Part shown: positions 10,971-22,860 of the stretch, piece by piece
How the letters are laid out: the number at the start of each line of letters is the position of its first letter
Position numbering within the stretch: the stretch's first letter is position 1
NCBI GenBank assembly: GCA_963575645.1
Contig: OY754475.1
Location: forward strand, 18,886,509 to 18,950,508
Source: Xanthostigma xanthostigma
Taxonomy: Eukaryota > Arthropoda > Insecta > Raphidioptera > Raphidiidae
Reading direction: 5' to 3'
Length of the DNA: 64,000 nucleotides
Notes under the pieces: generated by a model
The model's database searches: none
Seen by the model: only the letters and a program-made list of their open reading frames with translations
Told to the model about the DNA's origin: nothing
Program-made: the position numbers and the translations under genes

Positions 10971-12039
10971 TAATGGCCATAGAAGCCGATTCGCTCCTTT
11001 TAAAATAAAAAAAATAATATCTGAAATGAGCAGAACCAATTTTCTCCCGACGCATTTTTACTTCCCTTTTTCTCTGAGAAGACATTTGGAAACGGTGCGA
11101 TTTGTCAATGTGTAGCAGCCAAATTACCACGAAGACCACATGCATTTTTTTCAGTGACATTATTTGCGATTTTGTTGTGAATAAATTTTTCGGCGCGTTT
11201 CGAACTGTTCACGATTTTTAAGAATATTTAAAGATAGTTGAGTAATGCTGTGTGTATGTAATAAATCACGAAATAATTATCCCAGCGTGTAATTTCACCA
11301 ATAAGTAAATACGACATTTTACCTTAGGTGTAGAATACGTTTTATATAAAGTTTCTATCAGTTAAATTTGATTTAACAAGTCTATTATCTAAAATACATT
11401 TTTATAAACAATATAACATTTATAATTGTCGTTTTTATATCCTTCAAAACTGCACATCGGTATTTAGAAAAAGACGAGTGCTTCTCTCTCGTATTGGATG
11501 TAGTCATCACTAAATTGTATTAACTTAATGTAAGCAATGCTAGGTCCCTTTATATTTTACGTCTTTGGGATAAACGTAAGTCCGTATCACAACAAAGTAC
11601 TTAGTTACACGTAGATTTGGTTTTTAATATACGCCATTAGAGTCGGTCCGATGATGCTAGGGGCCCGATAAAAATTCTCGACTTTTTATACCCTCCTGAA
11701 CAATTTGGCAGGGCAGGCAACAACTTTCGAAAGAATTAATTTTAACGATATTTGAACACGTTGGAATCAATCAGTTCACGAAGCTTATTTATTATTATCC
11801 TATTGAAATAAATTCTCCTACGCATTAATAAAGTTTATCAAGATACTCACAAACAAAAAACGAGCGTGTCTACTGTGCAAACGTACCTGAAACAAAAGAG
11901 AAACGTCAGTTAGTATGTATTATTTGGCACAAATTAGATACAGCTTGGTTTACAATGGTATATAATATATAAACATTAAGAACATAATAAATAGGCGCAC
12001 CATCTCGGTTAAACCCTGTCGAAATTAAGAAGTTTCCAA
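10971..12039. other. No gene recognised
   Basis: Unassigned. The minus-strand frame at 10960-11160 is Lys/Arg-rich without a recognisable domain. Confidence 0.4.
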
Positions 12040-12478
12040 TTGTATAATGTCCGCCTACTTGTACAATGTCCTCCTCCTTTTTCATATGTTCCCCTCCTTG
12101 TTCAAATGTCCCCCTCCTTATTCAAATGCCTTCCCCTTGTTCAAATGTTCCCCTCCTTGTACAATATCCCCCTAATTGTAGAATGTCCCTCTCCTTGTAC
12201 AATGTACCACTCCTTGTACAATGTCCCTCTCCTTGTACAATGTCCTCCTCCTTGTACAATATCCCGCTCCTTGTACAATGTACTCCTCCTTGTACAATGC
12301 CCTCCTCCTTGTACAATGTTCCCCTCTTTATACAATGTCCCTCTCCTTGTTCAAAAATCCCCCTCCTTGTACAATTAATTGTACAATGTCCTCCTCCTTG
12401 TACAATGTCCCCCTCCTTGTTTAATGTTCCCCTCCTTATACAATGTCCTCCTCCTTGTACAATGACTCCCTCCTTGTA
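12040..12478. repeat. 19-bp minisatellite, about 23 units
   Basis: Imperfect tandem copies of a 19-bp unit, consensus GTCCCTCTCCTTGTACAAT, with variants GTTCCCCTCCTTGTTCAAAT and GTACCACTCCTTGTACAAT. Because 19 is not a multiple of 3, each frame cycles through all phases. That explains several long overlapping frames on both strands, which are not genes. Confidence 0.9.
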
Positions 12479-12479
12479 A

Positions 12480-13354
12480 TAAAAATAAGGATAAATTTGA
12501 AATTGTCCTAAACATTATTTGAACATTGGGGAGGGAAAAGAGAGAGAGAGAATTCACGTTTTGCGTGATTTTATTGAGAACTAACCATAAAACTATATTA
12601 AATGCCTGCTTCATGCATCATACATCTTGCTCGAAATGAAAACCAGGTTACGTTGGCAACACTGATACGGGTATTCCCGCGTATGTAGCACACAAGCAAT
12701 ATGCCTACGTCGCGAGTCGTTCTTCGTTTCGGGGAGACAGTAAATAAATAATGAAGCGTCTTTTGCATTAAGCATTCTGACACACATATAAGATATCATA
12801 CATATAATATGCGGGGCCTTTTGTGTGTCGTACGCCATTATATACCGGATGCTGTGCGACGACGAGAACTGACTTATCGATTGCTGCGTCCCTCCTAAAG
12901 CTCCACTGTCGACGCAACTTCAACTTAAGCCGTCCGCGAGTTACGTGGTGATACGTGAATAATTAAACAAATTAATAAGTTTCAATAATTATTATTTTAT
13001 TTGAATTATATTTTATAAATTGGTGAATTTACTGCACAAGAATAATATCGTTGATGTTCTCTCTCTACGATACCATCTGTCTCTTTACAGGCAGAAGTCA
13101 CTCCTATTTATCAAATTAGCATTCTTAACACTCTGACTGCTTTCTCATGGGAAATCGGGTTCTTGCAAAAATATTCACGATTGCAAGAATGTGTAATATG
13201 ATGTCCAACATAATACCATAAGATGGTACGTAACTCACGCATGAAGCAACATGAAAGCAATTCATAAGCGATGCGATTATCCCTGCCCCGTCACTTCATA
13301 AGTAAAGGAATGGGGACCCACCAACGGATCAATATGAAAGCAGTTTATAGACGA
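12480..13354. other. No gene recognised
   Basis: Contains a short GA run at 12538-12550 and two overlapping minus-strand frames (12598-12838) without recognisable domains. Nothing else is supportable. Confidence 0.4.
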
Positions 13355-13577
13355 CTAGAGGCCTGCTCCGGTTTCGTCCGAATTTGCAGATTGCCACCGT
13401 TTTTTCGTCGACTTACGCTGCAAAATTAGTCGTTTTTAACGCGATAATATATAGCTTATATCCATCCTGAAGGTCCATTCTAAATATTAGTGAAAAAAAA
13501 AATTGAAATCGGACGAGTAGTTTCAGCCTCCTACATTCAAACTTAAAAACTTTACCTCTTTATAATATTAGTATAGA
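13355..13577 (-). mobile_element. Short Helitron-like element
   Basis: On the + strand it opens CTAGAGGCCTGCTCCGG and closes ATATTAGTATAGA, that is TC..CTAG ends on the minus strand. The interior (GGACGAGTAGTTTCAGCCTC) is related to the + strand element ending at 50926. Confidence 0.6.
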
Positions 13578-14394
13578 ATATAGATATCGTGGAATAGGCT
13601 TGAGGATTTTAATTCACTAAAAGGAGCTCAATTTAGTTCATCATTCTTCCGCGAGCTAGTTCACTCTTATAGTTCCTTAGTTCGCCGTGAAGGCGCTTCA
13701 GGTTATAGAAAAACCTTTAAGGGGTGGAAATCAGGGGGTTTAGCTCATCTGCCTTGAACACCGAAACTCTGTACTCGAGGAAATATTAACCAGGCCCAAA
13801 AAGAGAGTCGAAAATCATTTGCAAGCGGGACGGCGATTTGGGGGTGGTTTTTAGCCAATTTGAAGACGTTGCCGAGAAAAAAAACTGTGTGACTCTGACC
13901 ATCGTGTTCAGCGACCTCGAAAACGAAGAGAGAGTCTAGATTAAAAAAAAAAAACAAAAACCCCGAAAAAATCCCTACTCCTGACCTCTTAACTCCTTTC
14001 CCTTCGTCTAAAAACGATTACAGTTCACCCGACGCTACTTTTAAAAGCTAAAAGGTACTGGTATAAATGCCAAATAAAGGACCAAGAATCACTCCTGCAG
14101 TATGATTTCGTTTTTTTTTTAAACACACAGTAGGTACCTATACAGTACGATGTATATGTAGGTAACATAAGCTTTAAAAAGTCTGGATTGGTGAAAAGTT
14201 CACTGTAAAAATATCGTTCTCCTGTGAACGAAGATTCTTTGCTTTAAGTACTTTTTATTTTGTATTCTTTATTTTGTCATGCACATGTTCGTAATAGAAC
14301 AGAATAGAATATATTTGCACTGACGTATTAAATATAGTGTGACGTCAGAAAGTACAATTAAAAAAACAAATTTTATTTAACACGTGCTGCTTTT
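13578..14394. other. No gene recognised
   Basis: The minus-strand frame 13745-13957 has no recognisable domain. The rest is unassigned. Confidence 0.4.
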
Positions 14395-14720
14395 ATATTT
14401 TTACCATTCCAACCCACAAGTGGGAAATGGTACTAGTTTAGGTCAAAAATCACTTTTCAAAAATTTTACAATATCTTTCCGTTTTGAGGTCCCCCGAATC
14501 CAAAAAACATATTTTTGAAAAAAAACTCTGTGCGCCTATTAGTCTGTTTGTCTGTTTATCTGTTTGTCTGTTAGTCTGTGAACACGTTACAGGTCAAACG
14601 GATGAGCGGATTGAAACCAAATTTTGGGAGGTTGTTTGGTATGCAAATATGAAGAGCCCTATTGTTTTTGGGGAAAATCGGCGCATGTGCAGAAGAGATG
14701 CTATAACGGTGTTTTTATAT
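14395..14720 (+). repeat. Dispersed repeat with GTCTGTTTGTCTG motif
   Basis: It contains GTCTGTTTGTCTGTTTATCT and AGCGGATTGAAACCAAATTT. The latter recurs at 31222-31245 inside a foldback. An insect repeat end is likely, family not determined. The frame 14484-14783 lies within it and is not considered a gene. Confidence 0.45.
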
Positions 14721-15540
14721 TATAATAATGGTATACTTATACGGCTTATTATTCTATTTATTTCTTCAAGAAAGTTTCGTTAAAAAAATTTATTATCTAA
14801 AATTTATAGTTTCGGAAATATTTTGAAAATAAAAAAAATCAGCGACTCTTGCTTTATGAATCTGTCAGAAATAAACTAGTTCGGCATGCTTTGATTAATT
14901 TTTACATGACGTGGAACATATTATGTAGGTAACCATAGCAACGAATAGCAAATATCATATTGAATACTAGCCATTACCCGCGTCACCTCACACGATATCA
15001 GAAATTCTATTTTCTTTATTATAATCAAATGTCAACATTTTTGAAGTTGGAATGGTCTCGTCGCCCAATTGGCTGGAATTTTTTTTTTATTAAAAGTGAC
15101 TCAACGTTTTTGCAAATTAACTGACAAAGCACGTGCAAAAAATGCGTAATGGTGTTACGACTCGTGTTAAGATGGTACTCGTTTCAAACATAATGTCACA
15201 ACTCGCCGTAATTATAGCACATTACGAGACTAGCTAATGTACAAGAGCTGCTATTTCGAAATCTCTACACTACGAAACATTTACATGAAATATCAAGGGG
15301 TGCGGTGACCCGATGACGCTGACACAACTTGTTGCTCGCTTTTATTAATGGCTGCCGACACAGCAGTTCATCAATCTACCGGAGGCTCCGAGACAGAGAA
15401 AGAGTCCATCAACTGTCACTGCTGTGTATTGATTATTGTTGCTCTAACAGTGGCGGCTTGTTGGGGCCCCAAGTTTGGTGGAGCGCTAGGAGAAGATTTG
15501 TTCTTAAAATCAGCGTATTGTAGAGCGTATACGTACGGCA
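14721..15540. other. No gene recognised
   Basis: Two overlapping + strand frames (15329-15608) partly read into repeat family B. No domain is recognisable. Confidence 0.4.
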
Positions 15541-15544
15541 AAAC

Positions 15545-16040
15545 TATTATTTTTATTCAACTCATGCGCGTTATTCATGTTTTATCATGCCTAAAAACCG
15601 AACCCTAAATAGCCATTTACCGACTGGTGACAAATGACAATTACTTGTCATAACTCAATGAAGATTCCTACTAGCTCGGCCATTGTGGAGTAATGAAAAT
15701 AAACGTAACTATTTTCTGAGTCGTAACGAAATAGTAGGTAATAACAACTCCGTTGTTACCCATTGAGGCTAAAATTGAGAGGCCGAATGTTTTCGACATG
15801 GAGTTTATTCATAACCGGCTAACCTCAAACCAAAACATTGAATCGTGCTGTTTGGTGCTATTAGTATTGACAGTTTTTTTTATAAAGAAATAAATAGATA
15901 TTTACAACATCTCATTATAATTAAAACATGAATAACGCGCAATTGTTGAATAAAATTATGGGCGCAACTTGTAGGCTAAGTCATGACCTGTCAGCGCGAT
16001 GTATGACTTAGACTACTAGTTACGCCAATAACTATTATAT
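15545..16040 (+). mobile_element. Dispersed repeat family B, copy 2
   Basis: Reverse-complement partner of 4920-5455, starting ATTCAACTCATGCGCGTTAT and ending TTAGACTACTAGTTACGCC. The two copies differ by scattered substitutions, so they moved independently long ago. Confidence 0.7.
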
Positions 16041-16376
16041 CACTCTGTACTCTGTATAATTTGTTACATAATATTTAATTATTTAACTACAAAAAAAAGG
16101 TCATTGCAAACAAACTAAAAACTAACATTTTTTGTGAACAATTTTTGGCATTCATTCTAAATCTATCGTCGCTCTATAATAGTCAAAGAAATAAATTTTT
16201 GTTAATTATTAAAATATCTTATCATTTAACTTTCGACCTTCCTAACAAAAAACTCAGGGGCGTAGACAAAAGTTTAGCGGTCGAAATATAAAAATTGTAA
16301 ACGCGGAAGATATAATAAAAATTTCGCGCGACAGCAGACGAGATTATTTTTTTCACGCGTATCTAAATATGTATGT

Positions 16377-16702
16377 ATAATACGCGCCACGAATCTAAAA
16401 GGCTCGGAAGTTAGATGCGTATGCGGGCTTCCGCATGTACAGTCTGTTGAAAAACTACAAACTCGCAACTCAACAAAACTGAAATAACAATAACAACTTG
16501 ACAATAGCGTACTCGACTGTACTTTAAAGCAGGAAAGCGACAAGTGACAAAGGCAACGAGCGATCACGGCCAATCACTGACGAGCGCACGTTCCGTGCAG
16601 GTAGCTGGGAAGTGGTGGGAGTCTCAACGGCTCTAAAATGTGCCTTTCAACGCTGTTTGTGACTAACTTCCGAACCTTTTAGATCCATGGCGCGTATTAT
16701 AT
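16377..16702 (+). mobile_element. MITE family A, copy 2
   Basis: Opens ATACGCGCCACGAATCTAAA and closes TTTTAGATCCATGGCGCGTA, with ~35-bp inverted ends. It is nearly identical to copy 1 (2449-2776) internally. The minus-strand frames through copies 1 and 2 are the same shadow and do not represent genes. Confidence 0.8.
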
Positions 16703-16854
16703 GTATGTGGGATTCATTATACTCTCGTAGCATCCCAACGGCTGGGTTTTAATCAATGAGATGTCTATTATCGATTCATCTAAAATAGAAATAAATATTT
16801 TTAATATTATTATATTTACGCGGAGGCATAAAAGATACTTCGTCGCTCGCAGTT

Positions 16855-16975
16855 GTACCGAACATGTATGATTTCAGCGCGAAACCTTCCGAATGTCGTT
16901 TCGGTTTCGGCCGGATGGCAGCCGAAACCGAATTACGCCGAAACCAAAATCGAAAGTTCGGTCGGGCACTACATA
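16855..16975. repeat. hAT-like fragment with TTCGG words
   Basis: Dense TTCGGTTTCGGCC / GCCGAAACCGAA words end in GGTCGGGCACTA. The composition and end resemble the element at 46624-46938. Only one end is evident. Confidence 0.4.
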
Positions 16976-16982
16976 TAGTATA

Positions 16983-17324
16983 CTAGCGGTTCTGTCCGGT
17001 TTCACCCGGGTGCAAAAAAGGAGGGAGGGACATGAATACGCACGTTCATCTTAGTTTACCGAAATGAATGTTGTGTTCAAATTTCATGATGATCGGGGTT
17101 ACCGTTCAAAAGTTTTTGTCGGACGAACAAATTTTGAGTTACATTTTTCATTTCCACTTCTATTGGTCGTAGCGTGATATTATATAGCCTATAGCCTTCC
17201 TCGATAAATGGACTAGCCAACAAAAAACATTTTTTCAATTCAAACCAGTAGTTTTTGAGATTAGCGCGTTCAACCAAACAAACAAACAAACTCTTCAGTT
17301 TTATACATTAGTACTGCAGATAGA
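16983..17324 (-). mobile_element. Non-autonomous Helitron without tRNA insert
   Basis: On the + strand it opens CTAGCGGTTCTGTCCGGTTT with CACCCGGGTG, and closes AGTACTGCAGATAGA. Read on the minus strand it therefore has TC..CTAG ends. The interior matches the other Helitron copies but lacks the tRNA segment. The minus-strand frame 17077-17289 is a shadow of it. Confidence 0.8.
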
Positions 17325-17899
17325 AGATAGGTACAAAAAAATATAAACAGAAAAAAGTGATGAAAACCGAAAATTCGCTCTAGGAATCTTAAAAACTGTT
17401 CTATTACAGACTAAGTTACGATTTTATTTATTTGAATTAATTGAGCTAACATCTGTATAATTCATTAAAAAAACAACTCTCACAGTATGTGGATTTTGTA
17501 ATCCGTTACTATATATACAGACACCGGACAACCATACCATATTATATGCAAAATATATTATAAACAAAATTTTTAACTTTATATATTAGTATTAGATTAC
17601 CGATTAGTTGGTAAATTTAATATATTTCCTTTTGAAAAGATATCGTTGGGCATATTATATTCTGAAAGTTGTTTGAGAAAGTTCAACGTGTTAAAAGTGT
17701 AGAATTTTAAGAAAAAACCTGAACGATGCGATTTTTATTTCACAGATGCTGCAAACTTGTAAAGTTTTATGACGTCATAATCTCACATTGAAAATATGAT
17801 GGATATATTATTATTATGTAAATGAACTCTCCCGAATCCGATGAGTTCATTGCGTTGCTTTAAATACAAAAATGTGCTAAGTTATTAGACTTACGCAAA
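17325..17899. other. No gene recognised
   Basis: AT-rich, unassigned. A TTTATATATTAGTATTAGAT string near 17580 resembles a Helitron edge, but nothing complete is present. Confidence 0.4.
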
Positions 17900-18050
17900 A
17901 CAAACCCAAAGACGCAACCTCAGATAAATAAATGAAATAGGGATATAGCTTTGCTAACATTTTTGGCAGCACGCAACGAATCACATTCTAAACGAACTCG
18001 ATGCAGACAAATCTACATCAATGTTGTCAAAGGTCCCAAAAAAGCTAGTC
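17900..18050 (+). repeat. Repeat family R, empty hAT site
   Basis: Matches 9900-9988 joined directly to 10797-10850. It carries CACATTCTAAACGAACTCGA without the hAT insertion, so it is a natural empty-site control. Confidence 0.7.
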
Positions 18051-18088
18051 ACGGCCCTGTTTCTGACGTCACGTTATATTTAAAGGTG

Positions 18089-18591
18089 GCACTTCACATG
18101 GCTATTTGTGTTCGCTATTGGGTGTTTGTTGTATTTGGCAAAATATATGACGTTCAAGACAAACATGCAAATAGAGGCAAATACGACCATCCACACATGA
18201 CAGTCAAATAGCAAACACACAAACATTTGGCAGCAGAACGCAAGGTTCAAAATTCCAGGAATTTTAGCAGTTTCATTGTCCCAATTAATTTTCAATAGTA
18301 ATTTATCCAGTTCTCGCTCACAGCAAAGACACAAAAATACTGCACGTCCGTACATGTTCACGGCGCGTGCGCTTTTAAATATAGCCATTGTGTGGACGGT
18401 TTATTTGCCGTATTTGCCTATTTGACTCCTTTGATGTGCCTCGAAAAACCGACAAGCGCACGGTAACGCGTATTTGGTATTGGCCTTGTTTGTCAAATAG
18501 GCAAATAAGGCCAACACTTTGTCAAATAGACTGTCCACACTTGGTAATTGTTTGCCATATATGCCAAATACAAATAGCCATGTGAAGTGCT
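18089..18591. mobile_element. TIR element with CAAATAGGCAAATA words
   Basis: The ends GCACTTCACATGGCTATTTG and CAAATAGCCATGTGAAGTGC form a ~20-bp terminal inverted repeat. The interior is built of repeated, partly complementary CAAATAGGCAAATA-like words. Four overlapping frames on both strands are shadows of this composition. Confidence 0.7.
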
Positions 18592-18599
18592 GGCATAAC

Positions 18600-19249
18600 A
18601 CTTACGTGCAAATACATTCTATTCTATAAGCTTGGGAAATATCAACTAAGGACCTGTAAAAGAATTAAATTATATTTAGAAAAACAAATGCTACATAATT
18701 ACATAAAACCTCGTTACGCAAGGGTATACAGACAGGAAGGAAAAGTTTATATTTTGTTAGTTGGTAGAACCCTGCTCAGGCGTTTATAAAACAATCCACT
18801 AACTTGAACCACCTTCAACTGTTTAAAACACTAGCATAATAAACAAATGACGACAAACTGCGGCGAGTTCATGCCACCGCTGACGATCATACAAGCGTGG
18901 CAGAGACAAATTACGCTGTCTATTAACTTTCTAACCCGTGTAAAGAAAGCTTTATAGGTCAAATTCGAACAACTGTATTATTTGCACTGTGATTCAGTGG
19001 CAGCGCCCCATATTTTTTTTTTTTTTTATTAGCGGGTATCAAATTAAAACATAACTTCCTCGTGGCCATATTTATCATCATATATATTAATATGTTAAGG
19101 TTAAGATGTTTGCCTCCCTTTTTAGAAAAAACCACACAATTTCTCCACATAAATTATATATCATTTTACAGATAATTGCTTGCTCTACTGACATCGACAA
19201 CTAAAAAATTTATTATTGCTTTTGTTTTTGTAAATTAATTAATTAACAG
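18600..19249. other. No gene recognised
   Basis: Unassigned AT-rich sequence with a poly-T run near 19015. Confidence 0.4.
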
Positions 19250-19515
19250 CAACGCTGAACAATGTCTACCATCTGACGGCTTTAATTTTGAAACAACGTC
19301 AACGCTTCGATCTGTCATCTGACCTTCATATTGTAAATACTGCATACTGCCATCTGACGGCTTTAATTTTGAAACAGCGAGCAACGCTGAACAACGTCAC
19401 AGCAATGCTGCATGATGCCATCTGACGGCTTAGCTCAACGCTTTTGCTACTTGCGCCTCTATGTGTCAATTTTAGTAAAATATATCTTTGATCTGTCATC
19501 TGAGCTTCATATTGT
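19250..19515. repeat. Imperfect direct repeats, CCATCTGACGGCTTTAATTT
   Basis: The phrase CATCTGACGGCTTTAATTTT recurs ~81 bp apart with neighbouring AACGCTGAACAACGTC and GATCTGTCATCTGA phrases. A third shortened copy is at 19420. A minus-strand frame (19326-19580) is a shadow. Confidence 0.55.
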
Positions 19516-19654
19516 AATACAACAAAAAGAAGAACGTTATAAGCAGTGTGCAAAATTAGAAACGAATTGAATACCTGCAATCATATTTAAAAAATAATTT
19601 TGTAAAGTGATAATTATTATACTTATTTAGTGCGAATAATTCGCACAGGTCACT

Positions 19655-19835
19655 CTAGTAGTTATTTATTCGATTAATTTGTTCTTCAGGTAGCTATTCC
19701 TCCGGATAAATAGCGATAATTCCATTCACCAAGCATAATTAAGTTTACCGCAGGTATAAATCTATTCTGTTCAAATTCTCGGGTATAAATATTTACTCAC
19801 CTGATAACATAATAATGGCTGCCATTTAGATCGTA
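19655..19835 (-). repeat. Dispersed repeat, partner of 8262-8432
   Basis: Inverted relative of 8262-8432 (TAGCGATAATTCCATTCACC, TATAAATATTTACTCACCTG). A fragment resembling family D, CCAGCCTCGTGTGCAGCGAG, follows at 19957-19976. Confidence 0.55.
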
Positions 19836-19994
19836 CTACATAACCTATAAACGCGGAGTATTATATCTACAGTTGCTCTTATAAATTTATACATATCACT
19901 TAAAAGTCATTACGAAACCCAGCGCCGTAACACGCTTAAAATCTAGCGGCAAAACCAGCCTCGTGTGCAGCGAGTTTTTAGGCCGTGTCCGTGA

Positions 19995-20100
19995 AAAAGC
20001 AACGGGAGCGCCATCTGTTGGACGTTAAAGCCACACTCGCTATACTAAATATTTTACCGCAATGCGAGCGCCATCTGTTGAACGTAACAGCAACCCACGC
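19995..20100. repeat. Two direct copies of GAGCGCCATCTGTTG
   Basis: GGGAGCGCCATCTGTTGGAC and GCGAGCGCCATCTGTTGAAC lie about 60 bp apart with similar flanks (AACGT, AGC.AC.C). A short tandem duplication, too short to classify. Confidence 0.45.
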
Positions 20101-20421
20101 AAATACAGACTGAGCCACCGCAACGCGTAGCCGGGTAAACCTAACAAATGACATCTGCACTCGTCATTCGAATGAAAACAAAAAACTATTTTTTCGGCGC
20201 CAAGTCGAGTTGTGTCAATGGCCGGTTGCAGTAACATAATTTATCAAGCGCTGTGACATTTATCGAGTGTTTTTGGTGCACGACACTTGTGTGAGAAGAT
20301 TTATGACAGCAACAAATGTTACATCTCAACTGACATCACAGTATTAGCAAGGGACACACAAAAATAAAAACTAAAAATAGTTAGGTTAGGAATCTACAGC
20401 GTGACGATTGTGTATTAAAAG

Positions 20422-20756
20422 TAGAGCTGTAAAAGTAACGAAAAATTGGGTACCTGTATGTATTCGTTACTTAAAGAACCAGTACCCGTTACTTTCGTAT
20501 CGTTACGTTACTCGTTACTTTTCATACGACACACAATCGTGTACTAACAGCATCAAGCATGTACCATCGCATCGAGGCGCGTCGCATACGTGATACGATA
20601 TGACTTCGTTCGTATAACCGCATCAAACGAGTCGAACTGACATGGATACGACAAATGCGAGTAACGAAATGAATTTGTAAGTAACGATTCGTTACTTCGA
20701 GTCAGACGATGTACCCGTTACTCAGTAACGAATACATACTGTTTGTTACAGCTCTA
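20422..20756. mobile_element. hAT-type element, perfect TSD, GTAACG words
   Basis: The ends TAGAGCTGTAA and TTACAGCTCTA are inverted repeats. They are flanked by a perfect 8-bp duplication ATTAAAAG (20414-20421 and 20757-20764). The 335-bp interior repeats AGTAACG / CGTTACT many times in both orientations. No coding. Confidence 0.9.
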
Positions 20757-20851
20757 ATTAAAAGCGAGCGCGGGCAAGTTTTAAGTTACGAGAGTCATAA
20801 AGTCTTTTAATTAAATTGTATTTATGTAAAATTATAATATACTAGCGGCCC

Positions 20852-20876
20852 CTCCCGGTTTCACCCTTGAATAAGG
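20852..20876 (-). mobile_element. Helitron 3'-end fragment
   Basis: CTAGCGGCCCCTCCCGGTTT then CACCC is the minus-strand Helitron terminus. It is broken off where the inverted SINE begins. Confidence 0.55.
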
Positions 20877-21068
20877 GAATCATCTCGATATTTATCTGGA
20901 ATTATTAAGGGAAACCGTGGAAAACCTCAACAAGATGGCCGGTACAGGAATTACCATTTCTCGACGAGAAGCAGTAGGAAAAAGTCCCAGCCACATCTGC
21001 CCCCGCCAGGATGCGAACCCGTTACCTCCCGACTGCGAGTCTAGTGCTCTAACCACTACGCTACACCG
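20873..21068 (-). mobile_element. tRNA-derived SINE, copy 2 (inverted)
   Basis: Reverse-complement relative of 3806-4000, from GAATCATCTCGATATTTATC to the tRNA head GAGTCTAGTGCTCTAACCAC. The B-box complement is degraded (GGATGCGAACCC). It lies between a Helitron 3' fragment and a complete Helitron. The + strand frame 20917-21174 is a shadow. Confidence 0.75.
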
Positions 21069-21072
21069 CTTA

Positions 21073-21781
21073 TCTATACTAATATATAAAGCTGAAGAGT
21101 TTGTTTGTTTGGTTGAACGCGCTAATCTCAGAAACTACTGGTTCAAATTGAAAAAAAATGTTTTTGTTGGATAGCCTATTTATCGAGGAAGGCTATAGGC
21201 TACATAATATCGCGCTACGACCAATTGGAGCGGAATATCAATAAAAAATGTTGCAAGATGTATCTCAAAATTAGTCCTTAGCCTTAACTAAATATTGCAA
21301 TATTAGCGCGTTGCGTACACAAGCCCGGATAGCTCAGTCGGTAGAGCATAAGACTCTTAATGCCAGGGTCTTCGGTTCAAGCCCCACGTCGGCGAATATA
21401 TTTTTATTTTTTTATTTTCTACATTGCTTTCTTCTAAGGCTTACATTTCAATTTTTTTAAATTTTATTACGACTAATTAAAATTAAAAATTAAAATTAAT
21501 TAAATAAATCTAATTGAAAACTGTTACAACTATAGGTACCTATATAAAAACCATTTTCCTACAGTGTTTTCAATTAAATATTTTTTATATTAAAAAAAAA
21601 ATATTTAAAAAAAGTATAAATACTGCTTTTTAACGACAAAAACTTTTGAACGGTAACTCCGATCATCATAAAATTTGGACACAACATTCATCTCGGTAAA
21701 CTAAGATGAATGTGCGTACTCATGTCCCTTCCTTCCCCATTCGTTCTTTTGCACCCCGGTTAAACCGGGCGGGACCGCTAG
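21073..21781 (+). mobile_element. Helitron carrying a Lys-type tRNA, copy 2, both ends present
   Basis: Starts TCTATACTAATATATAAAGC after an A and ends CCGGGCGGGACCGCTAG before a T, so both Helitron ends and the A/T insertion context are visible. The terminal hairpin is slightly decayed (CCCCGGTTAAACCGGG). The 3' end is the seed of the tandem array that follows. Confidence 0.85.
21323..21394 (+). pseudogene. Lys(CUU)-like tRNA inside a Helitron
   Basis: GCCCGGATAGCTCAGTCGGT gives an intact A box, CTCTTAA an anticodon loop with CUU, and GGTTCAAGCCC a B box. The anticodon stem (AGACT/TGCCA) and acceptor end (GTCGGCG) are mismatched. It is the least decayed of the four copies in the anticodon loop, but probably not functional. 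Confidence 0.7.
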
Positions 21782-22857
21782 TTTTAAAATAAAGTTATTA
21801 TTTACTGTCTCTGGTTCAGAACTCGATCCCCCGAAGTGAATTCCTGGCTACGGCCTTGATATTCTACTTGGACACAACATTCATCTCGGTAAACTGAGAT
21901 GAATGTGCGTACTCATGTCTCTTCCTTCCCATTCGTTCTTTTGCACCCGGGTGAAACCGGGCGGGACCGCTAGTTTTAAAATAAAGTTATTACTTACTGT
22001 CTCTGGTTCAGAGCTCGATCCCCTCCCCGAAGTGAATTCCTGGCTACGGCCTTGATATTCTACTTGGACACAACATTCATCTCGGTAAACTGAGATGAAT
22101 GTGCGTACTCATGTCCCTTCCTTCCCCATTCGTTCTTTTGCACCCGGGTGAAACCGGGCGGGACCGCTAGTTTTAAAATTAAGTTATAACTTACTGTCTC
22201 TGGTTCAGAGCTCGACCCCCTCCCCGAAGTGAATTCCTGGCTACGGCCTTGATATTCTACTTGGACACAACATTCATCTCGGTAAACTGAGATGAATGTG
22301 CGTACTCATGTCCCTTCCTTCCCCATTCGTTCTTTTGCACCCGGGTGAAACCGGGCGGGACCGCTAGTTTTAAAATTAAGTTATAACTTACTGTCTCTGG
22401 TTCAGAGCTCGACCCCCTCCCCGAAGTGAATTCCTGGCTACGGCCTTGATATTCTACTTGGACACAACATTCATCTCGGTAAACTGAGATGAATGTGCGT
22501 ACTCATGTCCCTTCCTTCCCCATTCGTTCTTTCGCACCCGGGTGAAACCGGGCGGGACCGCTAGTTTTAAAATAAAGTTATTACTTACTGTCTCTGGTTC
22601 AGAACTCGACCCCCTCCCCGAAGTGAATTCCTGGCTACGGCCTTGATATTCTACTTGGACACAACATTCATCTCGGTAAACTGAGATGAATGTGCGTACT
22701 CATGTCCCTTCCTTCCCATTCGTTCTTTTGCACCCGAGGGAAACCGGGCGGGACTGCTAGTTTTAAAATAAAGTTATAACTTACTGTCTCTGGTTCAGAG
22801 CTTGACCCCCTTCCCGAAGTGGCTACGGCCTTGATATTCTACACGGACGAAGCCGGG
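21782..22857 (+). repeat. 197-bp tandem array of Helitron 3' ends plus one flank
   Basis: CTAG ends fall at 21778, 21970, 22167, 22364, 22561 and 22757, so the unit is 192-197 bp. Each unit joins ~95 bp of flank (TTTTAAAATAAAGTTATTAC through CCTTGATATTCTAC) to the last ~100 bp of the Helitron (from TTGGACACAACATTCATCTC to CCGCTAG). The junction CTAC/TTGGACAC is the same in all copies. Units differ by only a few bases. The last flank runs on into other sequence at about 22842. Confidence 0.9.
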
Positions 22858-22860
22858 CCG

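Noticed and set aside
12040..12479. Long open frames (up to 137 codons) on both strands
   Set aside because: They run through the 19-bp minisatellite; all frames are equivalent and Pro/Leu/Cys/Ser-rich by composition.
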